DNA of 64,000 nt from Methanobacterium_B sp963825335. Its GTDB lineage: Archaea; Methanobacteriota; Methanobacteria; Methanobacteriales; Methanobacteriaceae. A program made the translations under genes and the position numbers. A model generated the notes under the pieces. That model was given only the letters and a program-made list of their open reading frames with translations, was not told the DNA's origin and did not search any database. Positions 57,806 to 64,000 of the stretch are shown piece after piece. Location of the stretch: contig CAWGSP010000001.1 of the NCBI GenBank assembly GCA_963825335.1, forward strand, positions 2,046,001 through 2,110,000, read 5' to 3'. Positions within the stretch are counted from its first letter, which is position 1. Each line of letters opens with the position of its first letter.

Positions 57806-58183
57806 ATAATATCCCCAAAATAATTTTTATTTCATAAAATTTCAAATACTATTCGATCTTATTTCATATCATTGTTCATTAATAATTTTCGTATAAGATA
57901 TAGCTGTTGATTTGATAATGAAAATAACGAATTTTACATATCAAACTTCTATAAAATTGTATAAAAATTTTATAGCCCTAATTATATCTCAATAATTATT
58001 AGAGTACGATAATGAACAATTGATCAAAATATAATCTCGTATCAATCCTACCATTCTATGTAAGATAATTTAGAAATTTTAATTATCAATGAGTTATAAA
58101 TATAACCTTAGACAGTTATTATGAAATATCTTGGTATTGTATAGTATTTCATTGATCATTCTTAGAGTTTCTGGAATTAATAT
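57806..58183. other. intergenic between divergent histidine kinases
   Basis: AT-rich; it must hold both kinase promoters. No repeats or frames found. Confidence 0.45.
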
Positions 58184-60343
58184 ATGAAAAAAACAGACGC
58201 TTCAAATAAATTACGGTCTAAAGCCGAAAAATTGTTAGGGGACAAAGTAGTTTCAGATCATGAGCATTTAGATCATGAGTTAATTCACGAACTTCAAGTT
58301 CATAAGATAGAATTGGAACTTCAAAATGAAGAACTTAAAAGTTCGCAAATAAAATTAGAAGAATCAAGAAGTAAATACTGGGATCTCTATGATTTTGCAC
58401 CCATAGGATATCTAACACTGAGTGAGGATGGAATAATCACTGAGATAAATCTTGCAGGAGCATCTTTACTAAAAATTCCCAGAAATGATTTGATTAAACG
58501 TCCGTTTATACTATTTTTAACAGAATATTCGCGCAAGAAATTTTATAAACACTTAAAACAAGTGTTAAAAAGTGGTGAAGACCAATATTGTGATTTAGAC
58601 CTTAAAACAAGCGATCTTGAAGTTGTTAATGCACATATAAAAACCTCTCACTCAAATCATGGGGATACTAATGGGTTTAGGATGGCAGTGATTGATATAT
58701 CTAAAACCAGACAAGCAGAAGATTTGAATGAAAGTGAAAAAAGGTTAAAACTCGCACAAAAAAGGACAGATATAGGTATATGGGACTGGAATGTTGTGAC
58801 TGATAATCTTCAACTAACACCCGAAGTTGAAGAATTTTACGGATTGAATACAGGAACCATCAAAACATATCATGACTGGGCTTATCTAATACATACAGAT
58901 GATGTAGAAAGAGTTGAAAAACTTTTAAATGAAAAGATAATTAACCATGACCCGTTCGATATAGAATTTCGTATCATCCACAGTTCGGGTGATATCCGTT
59001 GGTTGTCTCTAAAGGGTGGGGCCATTTACAATGATAAAGATGATATTCAACAAGTTCTTGGCGTAAACACAGACATCACAAAGCGTAAAGAAAGGGAAAC
59101 AAAACTTTATCAACTCAACCGCATACTCATAGCGCTTAGAAAGAGCAGTTATGCCATGATGCATGCAACAGATGAACGCCAATACCTAAACGATACATGC
59201 AAGATTATAATGTCTGAAATAGGTAAATCCATGATATGGATAGGTTTTGTTGACGATGAAAATGGTAAAATTTCTCCAGTAACACACACAATCTCATTGC
59301 ATGAAGATAATAAAACAAGTGCTCAACCCGCCGCAATTATAAAAGATCACCTAGAATTATCACAAACTGTAATTCAGACGGGAAAACCATTTATTCATGA
59401 AAATAATAGAGATAATAAAGATAATTATAAAAATGAAAACAACACTGACCATGAATTTTCTACGATAATAATTCTCCCATTAACGAGTTACGATAAAATT
59501 TTTGGTGTGCTGAACATCTATTTCGAAGAAATTGATTCAATTTCCTACGAAGAGTTGATGTTGCTTCAGGAACTTGCTGATGACTTATCATATGGAGTAA
59601 CTTCTCTCAGATTACACACTGCTCATGAAAAATCTAGAAAGGACTTAAGAAAAAGTTTAATAAGTCTCGAAAGATCTAATGTAGAGCTAGAAGAATTTGT
59701 CCACATAATTGCACACGATCTGAGGGAACCTTTACGTTTGATAGCAAGTTTTCTACAATTATTAGAACGAAGGTACCAAAATAAACTGGATGAAGATGCG
59801 AAAGAATTCATAGGATATGCTGTTGGTGGTGCTAAACGTTTAGATGCAATGATCAAAGATGTGCTGATTTATTCAGATGTAACAAGTAAAGAAAGAGAAT
59901 ATATCGAAGTAGATCTTAACCAGGTAATTGAACAAGTAATGTTAAATTTAGATTCATCCATACAAGAAACTAATAGCACAGTAACTTATGATAGACTACC
60001 AAAAATTGTGATCGATGAATATCTGATGGTTCAACTCTTCCAAATTCTCATAGGAAATGCAATTAAATACCGCCGTGATATAAGTCCCCATATTCATATT
60101 TCGTGCAGTAAAAGTGACAGCAGTTACAATTTCAACATTGAAGATAACGGGATCGGAATATCCTCCGATCATTTGAAAAAAATATTCACCATATTCAAAC
60201 GACTTCATAACCTAGATGAATATGAAGGTACCGGCATAGGATTGGCCATGGCAAAAAAGATAGTACAGCAAGAAGGAGGAATAATTTGGGTAGAATCTGA
60301 ACTTGGTAAAGGTACAGTGTTCCATTTCACACTTCCCAACTGA
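58184..60343 (+). CDS. PAS-PAS-GAF sensor histidine kinase (HisKA type)
   Basis: A 719-residue cytoplasmic kinase. An N-terminal coiled coil with LIHELQVHKIELELQNEELK is followed by PAS 1 (about 65-185), a PAS_3 fold (about 195-305, IGIWDWNVV, HTDDVERV), a GAF domain (about 325-475), HisKA with FVHIIAHDLREPLRLI, and a complete ATPase domain (N-box GNAIKYRR, G1 EDNGIGIS, G2 GTGIGLAMAKKIV). The phosphorylated residue is the His of IAHDLREP. No response regulator is beside it. The coiled-coil start resembles that of the divergent kinase at 55337-57805. Confidence 0.93.
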   Translation: MKKTDASNKLRSKAEKLLGDKVVSDHEHLDHELIHELQVHKIELELQNEELKSSQIKLEESRSKYWDLYDFAPIGYLTLSEDGIITEINLAGASLLKIPRNDLIKRPFILFLTEYSRKKFYKHLKQVLKSGEDQYCDLDLKTSDLEVVNAHIKTSHSNHGDTNGFRMAVIDISKTRQAEDLNESEKRLKLAQKRTDIGIWDWNVVTDNLQLTPEVEEFYGLNTGTIKTYHDWAYLIHTDDVERVEKLLNEKIINHDPFDIEFRIIHSSGDIRWLSLKGGAIYNDKDDIQQVLGVNTDITKRKERETKLYQLNRILIALRKSSYAMMHATDERQYLNDTCKIIMSEIGKSMIWIGFVDDENGKISPVTHTISLHEDNKTSAQPAAIIKDHLELSQTVIQTGKPFIHENNRDNKDNYKNENNTDHEFSTIIILPLTSYDKIFGVLNIYFEEIDSISYEELMLLQELADDLSYGVTSLRLHTAHEKSRKDLRKSLISLERSNVELEEFVHIIAHDLREPLRLIASFLQLLERRYQNKLDEDAKEFIGYAVGGAKRLDAMIKDVLIYSDVTSKEREYIEVDLNQVIEQVMLNLDSSIQETNSTVTYDRLPKIVIDEYLMVQLFQILIGNAIKYRRDISPHIHISCSKSDSSYNFNIEDNGIGISSDHLKKIFTIFKRLHNLDEYEGTGIGLAMAKKIVQQEGGIIWVESELGKGTVFHFTLPN

Positions 60344-60474
60344 TTAAACGAATTAACATCAGTTAGAATAGTTATTGCTTCATATTTTGTTTCAAGAAAT
60401 GATTACAAATATTTACTGCTTATTAATATTATTTTATTTATAAAATATGACCAATAAATTTGAATTTTTTTTTA

Positions 60475-63455
60475 TCATGATGTGCTTAAAATGCTCAGTG
60501 ACATCAGAATCAAATCCTGTTGAAATTCCTCTCTGTAAACTCTGCGAGCGTTTATTAATAATTTTTTGTGCCCTATATCTGGAAAATCATTTTCCAACTC
60601 GAAGTCTTCGAAAAAGGTATTTTCGGTTAATATTTTCTCGAGGAGTGTCCTTAATTCTGGAATGTCCCATACTTTATTTGAAAGATCATATAGCTTCATT
60701 CCTTCGGTATCCTTTTTATTCAATTGAAAAGTTGCATAGAATGATTTATTGGCAGATATTATCTTCAAATCACTGTCTAACACCACCAGAGGTTCTCTGA
60801 TTGTGTTAATGATGTTGTTTGCATAATTAAGAGCATCTTGAACGAGTCTTTGGGCTTTTTTCTGCTCAGTTATATCTGAAAATGTGATTACAAGACCGTT
60901 TATAATCTTCTCTAATGTTTCATAAGGCATTATTCGCATCAAGTACCAGCGGTTATCCTTGGTTTGAATTTCTGACTCTTTTGATTGGTTAGTATTTTTC
61001 ACTTCTTTGAGATCGTTTTCAAATTTATCATATTTTATTTTAGATACAATATGATTGATTGGACGTCCAACATCGGAGTCTATTAAATTTATTAATTTTT
61101 TAGTTTCTTGAGTGAATTTTTTGACTTTTAATTCATGATCTAAAAATAAAATATGGCCATGTGTGTGCTGTTCATCAAGTTGTGAAGGTCATCATTGGTG
61201 TGTGTGAGATCATCGATAGTTATTTGAAGTTCGGCATTCACAGATACCATTTCTTCATTTACCGACTGTAATTCTTCCTTTGCTGTTTCTAATTCTTCGT
61301 TAGTGCTCTGTGATTCTTCATTAAGTGATTGTAATTCTTCATTTGTGGCTTTGAGTTCTTCGTAGGATGCATTCATCTCACTAATTTTTTCTTTTAGCTG
61401 TAGCTTAGCATCTTTGAGTTCTTTTTCGAGTTTAATTATATGATTTTCCTTTTCAACTGAGGGTCTTAGTTTGATCTTGTTTTTAATATTTTCAGGCTTT
61501 GCCACATGCTCAAATGATACTATCAACAATGTTTCATCTTCAACTTCAACAGGTTTCACATTTAGGTCGATGTATGTAAAACTTCCATTGGATTGAACCA
61601 TCAAATTTTCGACCAGTACATCCTTTTTCGTTGATATTGCTTTACTGACTGCTGTGTTTAATTCTAAATTTATATCCCCACGAGCCATATCAAATATATT
61701 CACGGTTGTTTTTCCAGATGCAAGTTCCAAGTATTTCCCAATTCTCCCGTGTACATACAAAATTTCTCCAGATTTATCAATCAGTACAGATGGAGGTACA
61801 AAAGTTTCTAGCAGCTGATTTTTTGCGGTTTTGGTTATATCGTACCTATTAATTTCGGGGGTGTTTTCGAGATTCCCTTTGAATGCATTGTCTATGCTGA
61901 AATACTTTGGGGACTTAAATAAATGAGGGTTATGTTTTGAAGTTTTTATTGATTTGAATATTTTCCATTTTTTATCTAAGGGTATGAACACATTTAGAAA
62001 ATCACCTATACTTTCAGATGACCCTAAAAATAGGATACCATTGTTATTTAATGAGTATTCAAATAGTGATAATAATTTCTTCTGTGCTTCGTCTTTAAAG
62101 TATATGAGTAAATTTCTGCAGGATATTATGTCCAAATAGGCAAATGGAGGATCTTTTAAGGTGTCGTGGAGTGCGAATATGACTGTATCACGAATATTCT
62201 TTTTAATGATGTATTTATCTTCTTTCTTCCAAAAAAATCTGCCCAATCTTTCTTCACTCACATTATTTATTATTGTTTCAGAATATATTCCATCACGAGC
62301 TGTTTTAATAGCGTTTGAATCTAAATCTGTCCCAAAAATTTGGATATCTAAATCTATGCTACGTTCATCGATACATTCTCGCAGTATCATGGCGATAGAA
62401 TATGCTTCTTCTCCAGTCGAACATCCCGGTACCCACACCCTGATGGTTTCTCTGGGGGATTTATGTCTGATATAATCTGTTATTTTTTCTTTCAGGCTGA
62501 CATATGCTTGTGGGTCTCTGAAAAATTCTGTTACATTGATTAAAATATCATTGAATAGCAGATCAATTTCTTTTGGATTACTTTTTAGGTAACGGATGTA
62601 ATTCGAAATACTCTGTATTTGATGTAGATTCATTCGTCGACCAATTCGTCGATTTATGGTATTTTCTTTGTATAGTGAAAAATTGTAACCAGTTTTTGAT
62701 CTTATTAGTACCAGTATCTTATTTAGTTCCTCAGAAGCTTTATCATCGAGTGAATTTATCCGTTTATTGATATGAACTGAGGTGGTATTGTATGAAATTA
62801 GTTTTTTGGGTATTTGTTCGGGTGATAATACGAAGTCTACAAGTCCTGTTTTGATGGCGCTTCGCGGCATGTTATCTGAACCTGCAGTATTTGGATCTTG
62901 GACTATGGCCAGTCCTCCACTAGCCTTAACTGCTTTCAAACCTTCTGTTCCATCACTTCCAAATCCTGAGAGAATGATACAGATCGCATTATCCCCCTGG
63001 TCTTCCGCTAGATTTTTGAAAAAATAGTCGATAGGATTTCTGATATGTGGTTTTTCTGCCTTCAAGAGATATAGATTACCGTTCATTATATTGAGGTCAT
63101 TATCAGGCGGGATAACGTAGACATGCTCGGATTCAATTTTCATGCCGTCTTGAATCTGCACAGTTTTCATTGTTGTATAACTACTTAATATGGGTGCAAG
63201 TTTGCTTTTGTAGTTTGGATCCATATGCTGTATAACCACGTAAGCCATTCCATTATTTAGAGACACATTAGAAAATAATTTTTTCAAAGCATCTAACCCC
63301 CCGGCTGATGCACCAATTCCCACGATCGGAAATTTATCAGTTTTAACGAGCATATTGTCTGTTGGTGAATTCTCCAATGTAGGAGCCTCAGTTTCTGGTT
63401 TTTTATGGACTTCTTCCGATTCTTTATGATTTGTTCCTTCGTCTCTTTTATTCAT
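60475..63455 (-). pseudogene. CheB-CheR-PAS fusion split by a frameshift
   Basis: The first part (771 residues, to 61140) holds a CheB methylesterase with triad S50 (GASAGG), H77 (IQHMD) and D168 (GFGSDG). A CheR methyltransferase follows (GRRMNLHQIQ, WVPGCSTGEEAYSIAM, ISCRNLLIYF), then a coiled coil of ELQSLNEE-type repeats. It stops at MNSTHMAIFYF. In another frame the sequence continues LDHELKVKKFTQE and two PAS-like domains down to 60475. One base is missing in the T-rich run at about 61141-61153. Either a recent mutation or a slippery site. Such fusions act in signalling beyond chemotaxis. The first part alone could still work. Confidence 0.85.
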
Positions 63456-63924
63456 AAAAAAAAGCCTCTTGAACTGTATTAAATTTATTGAATAAATTGA
63501 TATTTGCGATTAAATTGTTTCTGCGTTACTATTCATATATTGTTGATTTCAGCATATAAATTTGTTATATCTCTGCATAATCATAAATTATAATTCTCTA
63601 AAATTATAAACTAAAATATCGTTATTTTTTTGATTAACTAATGCAACGATTGAGTTTTTATGTACTAAATTATCTTGAGAGCAGAATATGTGCTTTTTTC
63701 TATTAATATAATAATTAATTTGTAAGTTCATTTGTAAGTGTTGATGATCTTATCCATATTTTTTTTTGCAGAAGATCATAAAATTTATTAATAATGTTCT
63801 GCAATAATATGTAATAGAGTGTTTTAGAGTAAATAATTAGTAGATGAGTAATAATTTAAAATTTAGCATACACTGCTTGTTTATATGAATAAAAAATGAT
63901 CATAACTTCTTGGAGGAAAAAAGT
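63456..63924. other. intergenic between divergent genes
   Basis: AT-rich promoter region of the CheB-CheR gene (left) and the YHS gene (right). No other feature seen. Confidence 0.45.
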
Positions 63925-64000
63925 ATGGCTGTAGACCCAATTTGTAAAATGGAAGTCGATGAGAATAATGCAGAGTATGAATGTGATTATAAAGGCAAAA
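63925..64000 (+). CDS. YHS-domain protein, 5' end only
   Basis: Twenty-five codons are present before the window ends. MAVDPICKMEVDENNAEYE is a typical YHS-domain start (DPVCGMxV), here with Cys at residue 7 and a second near residue 20. YHS domains bind metals and occur alone or joined to copper/heavy-metal P-type ATPases. SD GGAGGAAA is well spaced. Whether an ATPase follows cannot be seen. Confidence 0.8.
   Translation, partial: MAVDPICKMEVDENNAEYECDYKGK

Noticed and set aside
1..64000. CRISPR arrays, rRNA, tRNA, prophage or integrase genes
   Set aside because: I looked for regularly spaced repeats, GC-rich structured RNA genes and phage or integrase proteins and saw none.

Overview
The window is AT-rich and looks like a chromosome segment of a methanogenic archaeon of the order Methanobacteriales, most likely a Methanobacterium-like genus. 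This rests on gene content: an archaeal PheS with N-terminal winged helices, a TFE-family basal transcription factor, a TrmB regulator, an archaeal-type AAA ATPase, two DUF2769 proteins, a small sulfite-reductase-like protein of the kind found in methanogens, and TATA promoters combined with GGAGG/AGGTG Shine-Dalgarno (SD) sites. No methanogenesis genes, rRNA, tRNA or CRISPR array are visible.

Layout. 1-5.1 kb: TetR regulator, PRC-barrel protein, a solitary structured palindromic element, a decayed insertion sequence and a formaldehyde-dehydrogenase-like zinc enzyme. 5.5-9.5 kb: AAA ATPase behind a tandem repeat, a DUF2769/carboxymuconolactone-decarboxylase pair and a secreted PIG-L deacetylase. 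10-15.6 kb: metal handling, with a divergent Nramp transporter paired to an MgtE-N/CBS/PRC regulator, then a CadC-type repressor and its Zn/Cd efflux ATPase. 16-22.5 kb: tandem membrane paralogues, TetR plus amidohydrolase, a methyltransferase and ExoD. 22.6-30.8 kb: housekeeping genes aroC, a MagIII-like glycosylase, hemB, a CitG-like protein and pheS, plus small proteins. 31-34.3 kb: a Wzx-type flippase and a sugar-phosphate isomerase-like SIS protein. 34.6-41 kb: a stress-flavoured set (Hsp20 with a long LEA-like extension, ChaB, DUF2769, GerW-like, DJ-1/PfpI, DUF2795, AlkZ-like glycosylase, TFE-like factor, DUF488). 41-47 kb: acs, a second insertion-sequence copy, a frameshifted QueG-like gene and a sulfite-reductase-like gene. 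47-52.5 kb: a 1.6-kb gene-poor stretch with a duplicated promoter-like repeat, then TrmB, DUF4013, a secreted TIM-barrel-like protein and a heavily decayed hydrolase gene. 52.7-64 kb: MFS exporter, two PAS histidine kinases, a CheB-CheR-PAS protein split by a frameshift, and the start of a YHS-domain gene.

The most unusual signal is translational. Several intact-looking genes have a near-perfect SD with no ATG, GTG or TTG at the right distance, but a one-base variant of ATG instead (ATC, ACG, ATT or CTG). The best metal-regulation signal is a CadC homologue that keeps both metal sites at the same residue numbers as staphylococcal CadC and has an operator palindrome ending on its start codon. 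Genome decay is visible in the two IS copies, the QueG-like gene, the CocE-like hydrolase and the CheB-CheR gene. All calls come from reading the sequence; no database search or structure calculation was run.
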